Notes under the pieces: model-generated
Seen by the model: only the letters and a program-made list of their open reading frames with translations
What the model was told of the DNA's origin: nothing
The model's database searches: none
NCBI GenBank assembly: GCA_035629175.1
Contig: DASPIL010000076.1
Coordinates: 1 to 64,000 of the forward strand
Direction: 5' to 3'
Source of the DNA: Verrucomicrobiia bacterium
GTDB taxonomy: Bacteria; Verrucomicrobiota; Verrucomicrobiia; Limisphaerales; DASXHY01
DNA: 64,000 nucleotides
Shown: piece after piece, positions 50,832 through 61,642 of the stretch
Numbering within the stretch: position 1 is the stretch's first letter
How the letters are laid out: each line of letters starts with the position of its first letter
Program-made: the position numbers and the translations under genes

Positions 50832-53552
50832 TCACCGACCGTGATTTTCGTCCGTGGATGAGCGCGTGCGACGATCCTCGACCACGACGATCCCCGCAAG
50901 GATGCCGCAAACAATCATCGCGGCAAGCGTGACATAGAGCGGCCGCAAATCACTGCGGAAGACGAACTCGACTTCGTGCATTCCCGGGGTGAGATAAACT
51001 CCCCGCATCAGGAAATTGCACCTGAGCAGTTCAGCGGGTTTTCCGTCGACTGACACCTTCCAGTTAGCGTCGTATTTGTCGTTGAGCAACAGCATGGCCG
51101 CCGTGTGCGCCTGTGCCTTCAGGCGGATGTTCTTTGGCGAATAGTGTGTGTACTCCACCGTCCCTGCGGTTGCATTGTTCGTCGCGGGTGGTTCGGGGAC
51201 GGGAACGGTGTCAGCCACCAAGACCAGCTGGGAAGGGTCAAAGTCGCGCGACGCCAGCAACTTGAGGGTGAGGAAATCATTCGTGCCGACACTCTCCAGG
51301 CGCGACAGTTCGTTTGTCGTGAGCGAGGCCAGTGTTTGTTGCGTCACGTCGGGATTCTTTGCTGGGACCAGCCAATTGGAGAAGAGACTCGCGCGTGGCA
51401 GCGCTCCTGTGAATTCAATCAGCGCGAGCTGGCCGTTTGTTGAGGGGTGCACCGTGAGCTCCTCCAGCTGTCCCGTGGGTGTCACGCCCGGTTTCCAGCC
51501 GAGGCTGAATGTTTGGGCGATGCGGAATCGGCGCTTGTCGCGATCCATCTGGCTGTTCAATGCCTCCACATACCCCGCACTGCCCAGCAGGTAACGGGTG
51601 CTCGTGAGTGCCCAGCGGCGCGGTATCAGGTAGGCGGATTCCGGGGAACCGTTAAAATGCAGCGCGGTTTCGAAGGCGACGAGATCCTGTGGCGGGCGCG
51701 GCATTTGGACGACGTCGAGGGACTGGATGTTGTAATACGGGAAATGATGCTGTGCCCACTCGATCCGATACAGCCGCTCAAAGTAGGAATCCTCCTGCGA
51801 ATTTGCACGGAACGGAAGGATTGCAACGCGATTCTCGTAAGGTTTTTCCCGGAGCTGGTCGACGATCGGATTGCTTTCGTACTTCATCTGATAATTGACA
51901 AACACGGTCCACGGCAGGTTGGCGAGACCGAGGTCCACGACCATCAGGATGCCAAGCAAGATGCCAGCGGTCTTAGCTTTCTCTCCTGCAAATTTCCCCT
52001 TCAGGATGGCCGTCATGAGAACCACACTGGCGACCAGGAACGCGATGAAAATTCCCACCTGCTTGATGCTGAATTTGGCGATCATGCGCGCAAGTTCGGC
52101 GTCGAACTGAACCGTTTGCAAATATTCCACCAGGCTTTTCTGGGAGGCGGCATATACGATCCAACCGATGAAACTCACTGCAATCGCGATGAACATGCCG
52201 AGGATCCATCGTCGATCGCCTGGGACACGCTGCGGATTGGCAGGTGTGACATAGCGCGCCCACAACGCATTCACGCCATAGGCGAAGAGCACCACGGCCG
52301 CGAAATTAAAAATGGCTGTGAACTTGACCGGGTTGCGGATCATCGACAGGTAAGGCAGCGCGTAAAACACCTTGAAAAACGGAGCAAAGCGGCCGAACGC
52401 CAGAAGCAGGGTGACGACAGATGCGGCGATCCAGAACCAGAGCAGGCGTCGGTCGTCTGGTGCAAATACAGAATCCTTGCGGCGAAAGGCCTGCCATACG
52501 GTCCAGCATAGGATTAGCACGACTGGCACACCGAGATAGGCGCCGCCGCCGGAAAACCGCATTGATCCGGCGGGCGGGGGCTGGGATCTGTCGCTCGCGA
52601 AATAGCGATCCCATGCAGGGTCGCGGCCGATGGCTCCCCAATAGTTTCCGCCTTCCGGGGTGTCCATTCGGAATCCAAACAAACCTGGCACGGCAAAGGT
52701 CAGCACCTCCTTTTTGGGAAAGCTCCATTGCGTGATGAAATCCCAATGTTGCTGCGGCGTTCGGTCGTCCTCGCCTGACCCGTGGGCGCCAATGATCTGG
52801 GTGGTGACAAGGGTGGCGAGCGTCTGCGCGGCGACCAGTGCTGAACAGATCGCAATGATCGCGGTGCGGCCGGCTCCAGCCAGCAGGCAGCGCCACCACG
52901 GACCGGGACCCCGGACAATGGATAAGAAAACGGTAAGCGCGGCCACGCAAATGCTGAACAACGCGCCGTTATCCAGACCTTCCATGATGCTCAATCCGAC
53001 GCATGCGCCGGCGAGAACGAGCCTGAGAATTTGTCCGGTCGCGGTTCGTGCGCGGAAGCTGGCAATGAGAACAGACACAGCAACGAAGTTCATTCCCATC
53101 GCAATCTGTTGCGACGCGACACCCCAGCAGGCAGTGGAAACGAAGACTGAGCTCAATGCTGCAGCAAAGCCCCCAAGAGCGCAAGCGACGGGTGAAAAGC
53201 GGAGTTGACGAAAAAGCATCCACGCACCCATTCCAAGGATGAAAAGCGCCACGGGTGCTAGGAACTTCGAAATTCCGACCGGCCCGAGCACCCACTTCAG
53301 CAGCGTCGTGATATTCGCGGTAAACGCACCGCTTGCAAACCCGATCGAGTTCAGGTCGAACCAGATCCCAGTGATGCCCTGCGGCAAATCGAGCACATCG
53401 GCATTTTGAATGCCGAGTGGACCGTCATTGGAAAAGTGAACGACACCCGGCGTAAAGCTTTGCCAGAACAGGGCGCCGAGAATTGCAGCGAGCAATGCTG
53501 CGAACCATAAACCGTTGAATTTCGTCCGAGGGTTGCTCGGGTTGGTCGTCAT
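50832..53552 (-). CDS. YfhO-like large membrane protein
   Basis: A polytopic inner-membrane protein of about 906 aa with roughly a dozen hydrophobic segments in the first 580 residues and a hydrophilic C-terminal domain of about 300 residues ending in a final helix (LYVTLAAMIVCGILAGIVVV). The C-terminal LLLNDKYDANWKVSVDGKPA and PGMHEVEFVFRSD are typical of the YfhO family, thought to be GT-C-like glycosylation or export proteins. The start is uncertain among 53552, 53576 and 53597, none with a good Shine-Dalgarno sequence. It is divergent from the epimerase gene at 53771. Its function is unknown; a polysaccharide or lipid-linked sugar role is suggested by the cluster. Confidence 0.7.
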   Translation of the reverse strand: MTTNPSNPRTKFNGLWFAALLAAILGALFWQSFTPGVVHFSNDGPLGIQNADVLDLPQGITGIWFDLNSIGFASGAFTANITTLLKWVLGPVGISKFLAPVALFILGMGAWMLFRQLRFSPVACALGGFAAALSSVFVSTACWGVASQQIAMGMNFVAVSVLIASFRARTATGQILRLVLAGACVGLSIMEGLDNGALFSICVAALTVFLSIVRGPGPWWRCLLAGAGRTAIIAICSALVAAQTLATLVTTQIIGAHGSGEDDRTPQQHWDFITQWSFPKKEVLTFAVPGLFGFRMDTPEGGNYWGAIGRDPAWDRYFASDRSQPPPAGSMRFSGGGAYLGVPVVLILCWTVWQAFRRKDSVFAPDDRRLLWFWIAASVVTLLLAFGRFAPFFKVFYALPYLSMIRNPVKFTAIFNFAAVVLFAYGVNALWARYVTPANPQRVPGDRRWILGMFIAIAVSFIGWIVYAASQKSLVEYLQTVQFDAELARMIAKFSIKQVGIFIAFLVASVVLMTAILKGKFAGEKAKTAGILLGILMVVDLGLANLPWTVFVNYQMKYESNPIVDQLREKPYENRVAILPFRANSQEDSYFERLYRIEWAQHHFPYYNIQSLDVVQMPRPPQDLVAFETALHFNGSPESAYLIPRRWALTSTRYLLGSAGYVEALNSQMDRDKRRFRIAQTFSLGWKPGVTPTGQLEELTVHPSTNGQLALIEFTGALPRASLFSNWLVPAKNPDVTQQTLASLTTNELSRLESVGTNDFLTLKLLASRDFDPSQLVLVADTVPVPEPPATNNATAGTVEYTHYSPKNIRLKAQAHTAAMLLLNDKYDANWKVSVDGKPAELLRCNFLMRGVYLTPGMHEVEFVFRSDLRPLYVTLAAMIVCGILAGIVVVEDRRTRSSTDENHGR

Positions 53553-53770
53553 AAAGATGGAGAATTCTTGCGCCATTCTCTGGATGCGCTGGAACATGAC
53601 AAGGGAAAACCGGGTCAGGCATCCACGTTGGATGTGAGCCTCCGCGGTCGCACAGCGGCCTGTGGCTCCAGCTGCAATAGAACAAAGGGGTGTTCGATCT
53701 CCGATGAGTTTAGGGCATGAAACTTAACCTTGCGTTGAGGTCGCGGCGACTGGCTAACATAAAGCGCCAA

Positions 53771-54850
53771 ATGAAGCTGCTCATTACCGGAATCTGCGGG
53801 TTTGTCGGATCCACGCTGGCCCGCGCGCTCCAGGAACAGTGCCCCCGCGGGGAGTCGCTTCAGATCTTTGGGGTCGATAATTTTTCGCGTCCCGGGAGTG
53901 AGCGCAACCGGCTGGACCTTCGCGCCCGCGGAATCTCTATTCAACACGCGGATTTGCGGGTGGCAACTGACGTGGATCGGCTGCCGCAATTCGACTGGGT
54001 GCTCGATGCCGCCGCCAATCCAAGCGTACTCGCGGGGATTGATGGCAAGACGAGCAGCCGGGAAATCCTCGATCACAACCTATACTCCACGATTAACCTG
54101 CTGGAGGCATGCAAGCGCTACAAGGCTGGATTCATATTGTTGAGCACCAGCCGCGTCTACTCCATTCCAGGCCTAGTGGGATTACCGATGCAGGTTCGGG
54201 AAGGGGCGTTTCACCTCGATTCAACAGCACCACTTCCTCGCGGAGTTTCGGCGCGCGGCATCCAGGAACAGTTTTCCACGGAATCGCCTGTATCGCTTTA
54301 CGGTGCCAGCAAGGTGGCGTCGGAACTTCTCGCTCTGGAATACGGCGCCTGTTTCTCGCTCCCGATCTGGATCAATCGATGCGGCGTGCTCGCCGGTGCT
54401 GGACAATTTGGACGCCCTGACCAGGGGATCGTCAGTTACTGGATCCATTCGTGGCTTCGCAAGCGGCCTCTGAAATACATTGGTTTTGGCGGGACCGGTC
54501 ATCAATCCCGCGATGCGTTTCACCCGCGCGACCTCGTTCCACTTCTTCAGAAACAGATCGCTTCTGTGGGCAGTGCGCCGGAACGCGTGTTCAACCTAGG
54601 GGGCGGGCTGGACAACACATTTTCCCTATTACAACTCAGTAGCTGGTGCGAACAGAGGTTCGGCCGGCACGAGGTTGCGGCCGACCACACGCCGCGTTCC
54701 TTTGATATTCCCTGGATGACAATGGATTTCACGAAAGCTCGGGAATTCTGGGGTTGGAAACCTCACACTTCTCTGATGGCGTTGTTTGAGGAGCTGGCTC
54801 AACACGCCGAAGCCAATCCCAACTGGCTCGAAATCTCCGCAGACCGGTGA
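53771..54850 (+). CDS. NAD-dependent epimerase, CDP-paratose 2-epimerase-like
   Basis: An extended SDR of about 359 aa. MKLLITGICGFVGSTLARAL, DWVLDAAANPSVLAG, FILLSTSRVYSIPGLVGLPM and SPVSLYGASKVASELLALEYG (YxxxK) are visible. The insert around residues 150-180 before the catalytic Tyr is characteristic of CDP-tyvelose/paratose 2-epimerases. The ATG at 53771 is at the conserved start. It overlaps the next GTG (GTGA). It could equally be a different 2-epimerase; substrate unknown. Confidence 0.82.
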   Translation: MKLLITGICGFVGSTLARALQEQCPRGESLQIFGVDNFSRPGSERNRLDLRARGISIQHADLRVATDVDRLPQFDWVLDAAANPSVLAGIDGKTSSREILDHNLYSTINLLEACKRYKAGFILLSTSRVYSIPGLVGLPMQVREGAFHLDSTAPLPRGVSARGIQEQFSTESPVSLYGASKVASELLALEYGACFSLPIWINRCGVLAGAGQFGRPDQGIVSYWIHSWLRKRPLKYIGFGGTGHQSRDAFHPRDLVPLLQKQIASVGSAPERVFNLGGGLDNTFSLLQLSSWCEQRFGRHEVAADHTPRSFDIPWMTMDFTKAREFWGWKPHTSLMALFEELAQHAEANPNWLEISADR

Positions 54851-55965
54851 ATGCGCCCGCGATGAAACAAATCGTGATGTTGCAGGGCATGGGCAACAAC
54901 GAGCGCGGCTGGGCACGGCTGGTATCGAAGTTCGGACGAGTGGTGATGATTCAGCAAGGGATGATCCAGCACGTCGAGATTTGGGAACAGGAGGAGCTGG
55001 TTTATGACGGGCCCGAGGAGAACCTGATGGCGTCAAGGAAATGGGATGAAAGGTTGTTTTCGTTGCTCACAGTAATGCGCTCCCTCCGCAGCGTGCGCCG
55101 GTTTTCCAGTGCTGGCAAAATCGATGTCGTGATCGCGCCCAACTATAACATGGGCTTGGCGGCTCTTCTCCTGAAACGATCTGGAAAGGCGCGCAAGGTC
55201 ATCGTGTGGTTGTCCGACCACCTGCCGCCTCGAGGTTCCCTGGCCGTCAGAGTTCACCGAAGGATCACAGGCGCGCTCAATCGATATGTGTGCCGTCGAG
55301 CTGATGAAGTCTGGACGGTCTCCCCACGAATTCCGGCCGCAGCAGTCAATCCCCGAAATTTCGTAGTTCCTATTTGCATCAATGACAATCAAACGCCTTC
55401 GGGACCACGAAATGAGATCGGCTACATCGGCATCCCGACCGCGGATCATGCCTTGGAACTGCTATTCGAGGTCGGGCGCAAACATGGTTTCCGAATCAAC
55501 ATCATCGGGCACTCGAATTACCTGGAATCGATTCGGCACCTTGCGCCTGAGGGAACCGTGTTTCATGGATTGTTGAACGATCAGAATCGCATAAACGCGG
55601 TCCTCTCGCGTTGTTTTTGCGGCTATGCGGTTTATCGGAACACGGGGCCTGACAGCTACAGCTATTTCGGAATTCCTTCCAAGGCATTTGCATTTCTGAG
55701 CAGCAATACGCCCGTGGTCACAACCAACACCGCACATTTTACGCGCACGCTCGCGGATGCCGGCGTCGGGCATGTGGTGGAGCCTTCGCCGTCGGAAGTC
55801 GAATTTGCGATCCTTGATATCCAGCGCAAGTTTTCGCAGTTTACGGAATCGATAGTGCGATTTCGTGAACGATGGAATCGAAATGCAGAACAGTTTCATC
55901 GCGAACGGCTGTCCGCAGTGCTTGGCGAAAGTGAGCCTCTGTTTCGAGGAGACCTCGCCGTATGA
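54847..55965 (+). CDS. GT-B-type glycosyltransferase
   Basis: A protein of about 372 aa with a GT4-like two-lobe pattern: KQIVMLQGMGNNERGWARLV, KIDVVIAPNYNMGLAALLL, RKVIVWLSDHLPPRG, then RADEVWTVSPRI, IGYIGIPTADHALELLFEVGRK and PDSYSYFGIPSKAFAFLSSN (donor-binding EGF/S-like region is not a perfect match). The GTG at 54847 is coupled to the epimerase stop; an ATG at 54862 is possible. The acceptor and donor are unknown. Confidence 0.7.
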   Translation: MNAPAMKQIVMLQGMGNNERGWARLVSKFGRVVMIQQGMIQHVEIWEQEELVYDGPEENLMASRKWDERLFSLLTVMRSLRSVRRFSSAGKIDVVIAPNYNMGLAALLLKRSGKARKVIVWLSDHLPPRGSLAVRVHRRITGALNRYVCRRADEVWTVSPRIPAAAVNPRNFVVPICINDNQTPSGPRNEIGYIGIPTADHALELLFEVGRKHGFRINIIGHSNYLESIRHLAPEGTVFHGLLNDQNRINAVLSRCFCGYAVYRNTGPDSYSYFGIPSKAFAFLSSNTPVVTTNTAHFTRTLADAGVGHVVEPSPSEVEFAILDIQRKFSQFTESIVRFRERWNRNAEQFHRERLSAVLGESEPLFRGDLAV

Positions 55966-56041
55966 GCATTCGATTCGCTTTTTTATCCTTTCACACGGGC
56001 GCGTATGACCGCGGTTGCATGTCCGAACCAAGCGAAAATCT

Positions 56042-56743
56042 ATGAGCCAGCGTTTGATTCAAAATATCCGCAACGCTGTCCGGGAAGGGCATCGAATGCA
56101 CGGGATTGCGTTTCCATGGGTCGCGGCGACCCGCGCAGGATCCTACGGGTGGCGGCGGGTCTTCGGAAAGAAAACCTTCTCCATTGGCGGCCGCACCTGC
56201 CGTTATGAAGTGCATCCTTTCATCCTCAACAATGAGCGAGCGGTGGAAATTGGAATAGCCCGGCAATTTCTTGCCGGCAGGAAGGGCAACATCCTCGAAG
56301 TTGGAAACGTGCTTTCAGCCTACATGACATTTCACCACGATGTCGTCGATAAGTATGAGCGCGCGCCTGGGGTAATTAATGAGGACATCGTCACGTATCG
56401 TCCTGCCAAGCGTTACGACGCCATTGTGTCATTGTCCACGTTGGAGCATGTGGGATGGGATGAGCATCCGAAGGAGCCCGCGAAAATCGAAAGGGCGATT
56501 GAGAACTTGCGGTCTTTGCTCGCACCAGGAGGGGAACTGCTCGTCACAATGCCGCTCGGCTACAACCTGCACCTCGATGACCTTGTTCGAAACCAGCGGA
56601 CGGGCCTCTCGGAAGTGCGATTCATGAAACGCTTCAGCAAGAACAACACCTGGCGGGAGGCGCAATACAGCGAAGTGGCTGGAGCCGTTTACGGACATCC
56701 CTTTCCGTGCGGAAACGCGATCGTCGTCGGCTGGCTGCGTTGA
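56042..56743 (+). CDS. SAM-dependent methyltransferase
   Basis: A methyltransferase-like protein of about 233 aa. GNILEVGNVLSAYMTFHHDVVDKY is the divergent motif I region and has no classical GxGxG. YDAIVSLSTLEHVGWDEHP and LLAPGGELLVTMPLGYN cover motifs II and III. The ATG at 56042 (MSQRLIQNIRN) is used. It lies between the glycosyltransferase and a second methyltransferase on the same strand. Confidence 0.7.
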   Translation: MSQRLIQNIRNAVREGHRMHGIAFPWVAATRAGSYGWRRVFGKKTFSIGGRTCRYEVHPFILNNERAVEIGIARQFLAGRKGNILEVGNVLSAYMTFHHDVVDKYERAPGVINEDIVTYRPAKRYDAIVSLSTLEHVGWDEHPKEPAKIERAIENLRSLLAPGGELLVTMPLGYNLHLDDLVRNQRTGLSEVRFMKRFSKNNTWREAQYSEVAGAVYGHPFPCGNAIVVGWLR

Positions 56744-56895
56744 TCGGAGCGCATGTTCCGCAGGAAAATAATTCTCTTGTGATAGATTTTTCGCGTTGGC
56801 ATTGATGAGTACAGGCGTGACAACCTTTCGAATGCTAAAACCTTCCGAGCAGAAAGAGCGCAGAAGCTCGATCGTCTCTTTTTCGATGGCACCAG

Positions 56896-57558
56896 ATGCT
56901 TATGCGTAGCAAATCTGGCTTGATCCTGGACTTGCTGCGGCTGCGTTATGATCCAAACCAGATCGTGGTGAAGCTCGCCCTGCGGGACGCTCTGCGTAGT
57001 TGCAAGGATGTGCTCGATGTCGGGTGCGGCCATTCAAGCAGTTTGCGATTGTTTGGCGTACCACGGTGTGTGGGGATCGATGGCTATTTGCCATCGGTTG
57101 AAGAAGCCAGGCGCAAGGGAACTCACGATGAAGTGTTTCACGGCAGCGTCACCGAACTTGGCAAGGCCTTTGAACCGAAAAGTTTCGATGCGTGCATAGC
57201 CATAGATGTCATCGAGCATTTGACCAAGGCGGACGGCCTGCAATTGATTAACGACATGGAGCGGCTGGCGCGTAAGCGCGTGATCTTTTTCACGCCGAAC
57301 GGCTTCCTGCCACAGCGGCACATCTCCAATGACGACCTCCAGGAGCATCTGTCGGGATGGGAACCGGAGGAAATGGCGCGCCGTGGCTTCGAAGTCCGCG
57401 GTTTGTTGGGTCCAAAAACCCTGCGTGGTGAGCATCATTCGCTGAGGAAAAAGCCGGCCGTGTTCTGGGGATTGGTTTCATTCGCGGGACAGCCGCTTGT
57501 CTGGCGCAAGCCACGCCGGGCCGCTGCGATCTTGTGTGTCAAAAAGCTCGCCCCGTAA
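56896..57558 (+). CDS. SAM-dependent methyltransferase
   Basis: A methyltransferase of about 220 aa. VLDVGCGHSSSLRLFGVPRCVGID is motif I with the acidic Asp; FDACIAIDVIEHLTKADGLQLIN and RVIFFTPNGFLPQ cover motifs II-IV. It belongs to the UbiG/GlcT-like small methyltransferases often found in glycan clusters. A 152-bp gap precedes it; the 57559-57729 gap after it has a small hairpin (TCGGC/GCCGA at 57642-57655) and holds no gene. Confidence 0.85.
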   Translation: MLMRSKSGLILDLLRLRYDPNQIVVKLALRDALRSCKDVLDVGCGHSSSLRLFGVPRCVGIDGYLPSVEEARRKGTHDEVFHGSVTELGKAFEPKSFDACIAIDVIEHLTKADGLQLINDMERLARKRVIFFTPNGFLPQRHISNDDLQEHLSGWEPEEMARRGFEVRGLLGPKTLRGEHHSLRKKPAVFWGLVSFAGQPLVWRKPRRAAAILCVKKLAP

Positions 57559-57729
57559 TCCATGCCCACGATGCGGTTGATGACCTTTTCATTGTCTTTT
57601 GCTTCTTGTGTCACCCGCTGAAACGCCCCATGCTGCGGCGGTCGGCTTTAGCCGAACTGGCCACATGGTCAAACGATCATGCGGCCTGTTTAATTTGAAA
57701 CCCGGAAGCTGAGATTCGAAGTTCCCGCA

Positions 57730-60087
57730 ATGACCGAACCCGCGATTACCCCTGAGCTGGTCGCCAAACATAACCTGACTGCGGAAGAATACGCGCACGC
57801 CAGGGAAATCCTCGGCGGCCGCGAACCCAGCTACACCGAGCTCGGCATTTTCTCGGTCATGTGGAGCGAGCATTGCAGCTACAAAAACACACGGCCGCTC
57901 CTTAAAACGTTCCCCACCAAATCACCGAAAATCCTCGTGGGCGCCGGCGAGGAAAACGCGGGCATCATTGACATCGGGGACGGCCTGGCGATCGCGTTCA
58001 AGATAGAATCCCATAATCACCCAAGCGCGGTGGAGCCGTTCCAGGGAGCTGCAACGGGCGTTGGCGGAATCGTTCGCGATATTTTCACGATGGGCGCCCG
58101 TCCGGTTTGCGCGGTGAACTCGCTGCGGTTTGGCCCCATTACGGATTCAGGCGAGCAGGCCAGTTCGGCGACCGCGAACAATCGACGCCTATTCGCAGGC
58201 GTGGTTGCGGGCATTGCGCACTACGGGAATTGTTTTGGAATCCCGACCATCGCTGGCGAGGTGTATTTCGACAAGAGTTACGAGGGCAATCCGCTCGTCA
58301 ATGCGTTCTGCCTGGGTGTGTTGCGCCACGACCAGATCGCCCGCGGCGCGGCCAAAGGCATTGGCAATCCCGTGTTTTATGTCGGCCCTGCGACTGGCCG
58401 CGATGGATTGGCGGGTGCCGCATTTGCCTCGCAGGACCTGACTGAGGAATCAGCGGAGCAACAGCGCGGCGCGGTGCAGGTGGGTGATCCGTTCATGGAA
58501 AAGCTGGTGTGCGAAGCGTGCCTCGAGCTTCTCGCCACGGGAGCGGTCGCTGGAATTCAGGACATGGGCGCCGCGGGCCTGACCTGTTCCACTTGCGAAA
58601 CCGCGGCGCGTGCGGGGACCGGGATCGAGATTGAACTCGACAAGGTTCCTCAGCGGGCGCCGAACATGAGCAGCTACGAAATCATGCTTTCTGAATCGCA
58701 AGAACGCATGCTCATCATTGTGCACAAGGGCCGCGAAGAGGAAGTTAAGCGCATCTTCGACAAATGGGATCTCCCCTGGTCCGAGGTTGGCACTGTCACC
58801 GACACTGGCCGCATGGTCGTGAAGCATCACGGCCGGGTCGTTGCCGATATTCCGGCCAAGAAAATCGCGGACGAATCACCCGTGTATCATCGCGATGCGC
58901 AGGAGCCAGCGTATTTGAAAGCGGTGCGCGCTTTCCGCCTCGACGGAATTGCCGATACGCAGGAGCCGTTGGAGAACCTCAGAAAGCTCCTGGCCTGGCC
59001 GAGCATCGCTTCCAAGAATTGGGTTTATCGCCAATACGATCACATGGTGCGGGATGGCTCCGTTGTTGGGCCGGGTAGTGACGCGGCGGTGATTCGCATC
59101 AAGGGCGATTCCCTCCCCGAGTCGTGCAACGGCAAAACGGTTCCCGAAAAGCTTGTTGCCATGTCGGTCGATTGCAACGGCGTTTACGTGTATCTGGATC
59201 CCTATGAGGGGGGAAAGATTGCTGTCGCCGAGGCTTGCCGGAATCTGGCGTGCTCGGGCGCAATTCCGCTGGGCGCGACTGATAACCTCAACATGGCGAA
59301 CCCGCACAAGCCGGAACTCTTCTGGCAGATCAAGGAAAGCGTTCGCGGGCTGGCGGAGGGATGTCGCGCGTTCAATGCACCCGTCACAGGCGGCAATTGC
59401 TCCCTCTATAATCAAAATCCTTCCGGCCCCATCGATCCGACGCCGACCGTTGCGGTGGTCGGACTCATCGAAAAGCCGGAATACGTCACGACCCAGTGGT
59501 TCAAGGACGAGGGTGATGCGGTCATTCTCCTTGGCCAAGCGTTGGACTCGGCTGATCCGCTGCAAGGACTGGGAGGGAGCGCGTACCTCCAGGTCATTCA
59601 CGCGACGAAGAACGGAACACCGCCGAGGTGCGATCTGGACCGGGAAAAGGAAGTGCACCTTGCACTCCGCGCATTGATCCAATCCGGAGCTGTGAAGAGC
59701 GCCCATGATTGCAGCGATGGCGGCCTCGCGGTTGCGCTCGCTGAGGGTTGTATCTCACAGCAAATTGCGCGCGATACGCCGCGGCTCATCGGGGCCACCA
59801 TCGATCTTTCCGAAATCGCCGCGGCAACGGATAAGGCCGGCACTCGCTCGAGAATCGACGCCCTGCTCTTTGGCGAGACCCAAGGCCGCATCGTCATTTC
59901 CACTTCGGCCGTGAACGCGGGCAAGGTGCTCGCGCAGGCGAAGATTCTTGGCGTCCCAGCGTGGAGGATCGGAACCGTGGGCGGTGCCGAATTGCAAATC
60001 AAAGCACGTGAGTTAACGTTGTCAGGCGAATTGCGCGACCTGCACGACCTCTGGTGGAATGCTATTGCGCGCGCGATGAGCAGTTAA
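57730..60087 (+). CDS. purL: phosphoribosylformylglycinamidine synthase, small-subunit-type PurL
   Basis: Makes FGAM from FGAR, glutamine and ATP in purine synthesis. About 785 aa is the length of the PurL that needs separate PurS and PurQ, not the fused enterobacterial PurL. Features are [20 protein letters not shown], the ATP/FGAR-binding [37 protein letters not shown], and the C-terminal [15 protein letters not shown]. The start matches the family. It precedes purF with a 1-base overlap (TAATG). Confidence 0.95.
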   Translation: MTEPAITPELVAKHNLTAEEYAHAREILGGREPSYTELGIFSVMWSEHCSYKNTRPLLKTFPTKSPKILVGAGEENAGIIDIGDGLAIAFKIESHNHPSAVEPFQGAATGVGGIVRDIFTMGARPVCAVNSLRFGPITDSGEQASSATANNRRLFAGVVAGIAHYGNCFGIPTIAGEVYFDKSYEGNPLVNAFCLGVLRHDQIARGAAKGIGNPVFYVGPATGRDGLAGAAFASQDLTEESAEQQRGAVQVGDPFMEKLVCEACLELLATGAVAGIQDMGAAGLTCSTCETAARAGTGIEIELDKVPQRAPNMSSYEIMLSESQERMLIIVHKGREEEVKRIFDKWDLPWSEVGTVTDTGRMVVKHHGRVVADIPAKKIADESPVYHRDAQEPAYLKAVRAFRLDGIADTQEPLENLRKLLAWPSIASKNWVYRQYDHMVRDGSVVGPGSDAAVIRIKGDSLPESCNGKTVPEKLVAMSVDCNGVYVYLDPYEGGKIAVAEACRNLACSGAIPLGATDNLNMANPHKPELFWQIKESVRGLAEGCRAFNAPVTGGNCSLYNQNPSGPIDPTPTVAVVGLIEKPEYVTTQWFKDEGDAVILLGQALDSADPLQGLGGSAYLQVIHATKNGTPPRCDLDREKEVHLALRALIQSGAVKSAHDCSDGGLAVALAEGCISQQIARDTPRLIGATIDLSEIAAATDKAGTRSRIDALLFGETQGRIVISTSAVNAGKVLAQAKILGVPAWRIGTVGGAELQIKARELTLSGELRDLHDLWWNAIARAMSS

Positions 60088-61547
60088 TGCAGTATCATCC
60101 CAAACATTATTGTGGCGTCTTCGGGATTTTCGGCCATCCGAACGCGGCAGAGTTGACCTACTACGGGCTCTACGCACTCCAGCACCGCGGCCAGGAAAGC
60201 GCTGGGATTGTATCGTCGGATGGCAGGACGTTCCGCGTCCACCGGGGCATGGGACTGGTGCCGCAGATTTTCAATGGCGAAATCCTGCACGGGCTTGTTG
60301 GCACGATGGCGATTGGCCATACGCGATACTCGACAACCGGATCATCGCACCTGCGCAACGCGCAACCCTTGACGGTTGATTGTGCGCGAGGACAGATCGC
60401 GATCGCACATAACGGCAACCTCACGAACGCGGCACAATTGCGGGAGGAGCTTGAGGCGCGAGGTTCCATTTTTCAAACCACAGTGGACAGCGAGATCATT
60501 CTGCACCTGATGGCGCAGCCGAGCTTCAATGGAGGCGGCAATCATCTCGTGCACGCCGTTCGCCAGATAGAGGGCGCCTACTCACTCGTGATCATGACCG
60601 AGACGGAAATGATCGGCGTGCGCGACCCGCATGGCTTTCGTCCGCTGTGCCTCGGCAAACTCGACGACGCGTGGGTGCTCGCGAGCGAAACGTGCGCGCT
60701 CGACCTGATCCATGCGAAATTCGTCCGCGATGTTGAACCCGGCGAAGTGGTTATCATCAACGAGCAAGGGCTCACCTCCATCCAGGCTTTTCCGGAACAT
60801 GAACGCCGCGCGTTTTGCATTTTCGAGTATGTCTACTTCGCGCGGCCTGACAGCACGATTGCCAACCGCAATGTGTATCGTGTCCGTGTCGAAATGGGAC
60901 GCCAGCTCGCCCGCGAAAATCCGATCGAGGCGGATCTTGTCGTCCCGGTTCCCGACAGCGGCAACTGCGCCGCCCTGGGATACTCGCTCGAATCGGGGAT
61001 TCCCTACGAGATGGCGTTTGTGAGGAACCATTATGTCGGCCGCAGCTTCCTGCAGCCGTCACAGTTAATCCGGGACTTTGCGGTTCGCGTTAAGCTGAAC
61101 CTCATTGGCGAACTCGTGAAGGGCAAGCGGGTCATTGTTGTTGACGATTCGATTGTTCGCGGCACGACCTGCAAGACTCGCGTGAACAGCCTCAAGCAGG
61201 CCGGGGCAAAGGAAGTGCACGTGCTCGTCAGCTGTCCGCCTCACATGAATCCGTGCGTATATGGCATTGATTTCCCGGATCGCAGCAAGCTGATGGCAGC
61301 GAACTATTCCATCGAGGACATTCGCAAGTATCTCAATGCGGATTCGCTGCACTATTTATCGCAGGACGGAATGGTGCAGGCCACGGGGCTGCCTCGAACG
61401 AACTTCTGCATGGCATGCTATGACGGCGATTACCCGGTGAAGTACGACCCATCCGTCGACAAGCATATCATCGAACGCCGCAATGGCCGCGTCACGAGCC
61501 TGTCGGAATCGCTGGCCAAAGATCGCGCCCAGATCCGGCTTCTATAA
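60087..61547 (+). CDS. purF: amidophosphoribosyltransferase
   Basis: First committed step of purine synthesis: PRPP plus glutamine to phosphoribosylamine. The N-terminal Ntn-hydrolase domain begins after a short propeptide of eight residues; Cys9 in KHYCGVFGIFG would be the nucleophile once it is removed. Further features are ALQHRGQESAGIVSS, the glutamine site GHTRYSTTGSS, the PRPP loop VIVVDDSIVRGTTCKT and the C-terminal Cys-rich NFCMACYDGDYPV that can bind an iron-sulfur cluster. About 486 aa. The ATG at 60087 overlaps the purL stop. Confidence 0.95.
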   Translation: MQYHPKHYCGVFGIFGHPNAAELTYYGLYALQHRGQESAGIVSSDGRTFRVHRGMGLVPQIFNGEILHGLVGTMAIGHTRYSTTGSSHLRNAQPLTVDCARGQIAIAHNGNLTNAAQLREELEARGSIFQTTVDSEIILHLMAQPSFNGGGNHLVHAVRQIEGAYSLVIMTETEMIGVRDPHGFRPLCLGKLDDAWVLASETCALDLIHAKFVRDVEPGEVVIINEQGLTSIQAFPEHERRAFCIFEYVYFARPDSTIANRNVYRVRVEMGRQLARENPIEADLVVPVPDSGNCAALGYSLESGIPYEMAFVRNHYVGRSFLQPSQLIRDFAVRVKLNLIGELVKGKRVIVVDDSIVRGTTCKTRVNSLKQAGAKEVHVLVSCPPHMNPCVYGIDFPDRSKLMAANYSIEDIRKYLNADSLHYLSQDGMVQATGLPRTNFCMACYDGDYPVKYDPSVDKHIIERRNGRVTSLSESLAKDRAQIRLL

Positions 61548-61642
61548 CGTGTGCTGCGGACCCGTGTGGCTTCGGGGCGCATTCGAATCGAGCGCACCTG
61601 CTTGACCGCACTTGGGCCACTGTTACACTCCTCAGCGATCAA

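Noticed and set aside
57642-57655. Small hairpin TCGGC/GCCGA before purL as a purine riboswitch or terminator
   Set aside because: Only five base pairs with a TTTA loop, no T-run and none of the conserved purine riboswitch junction sequence.
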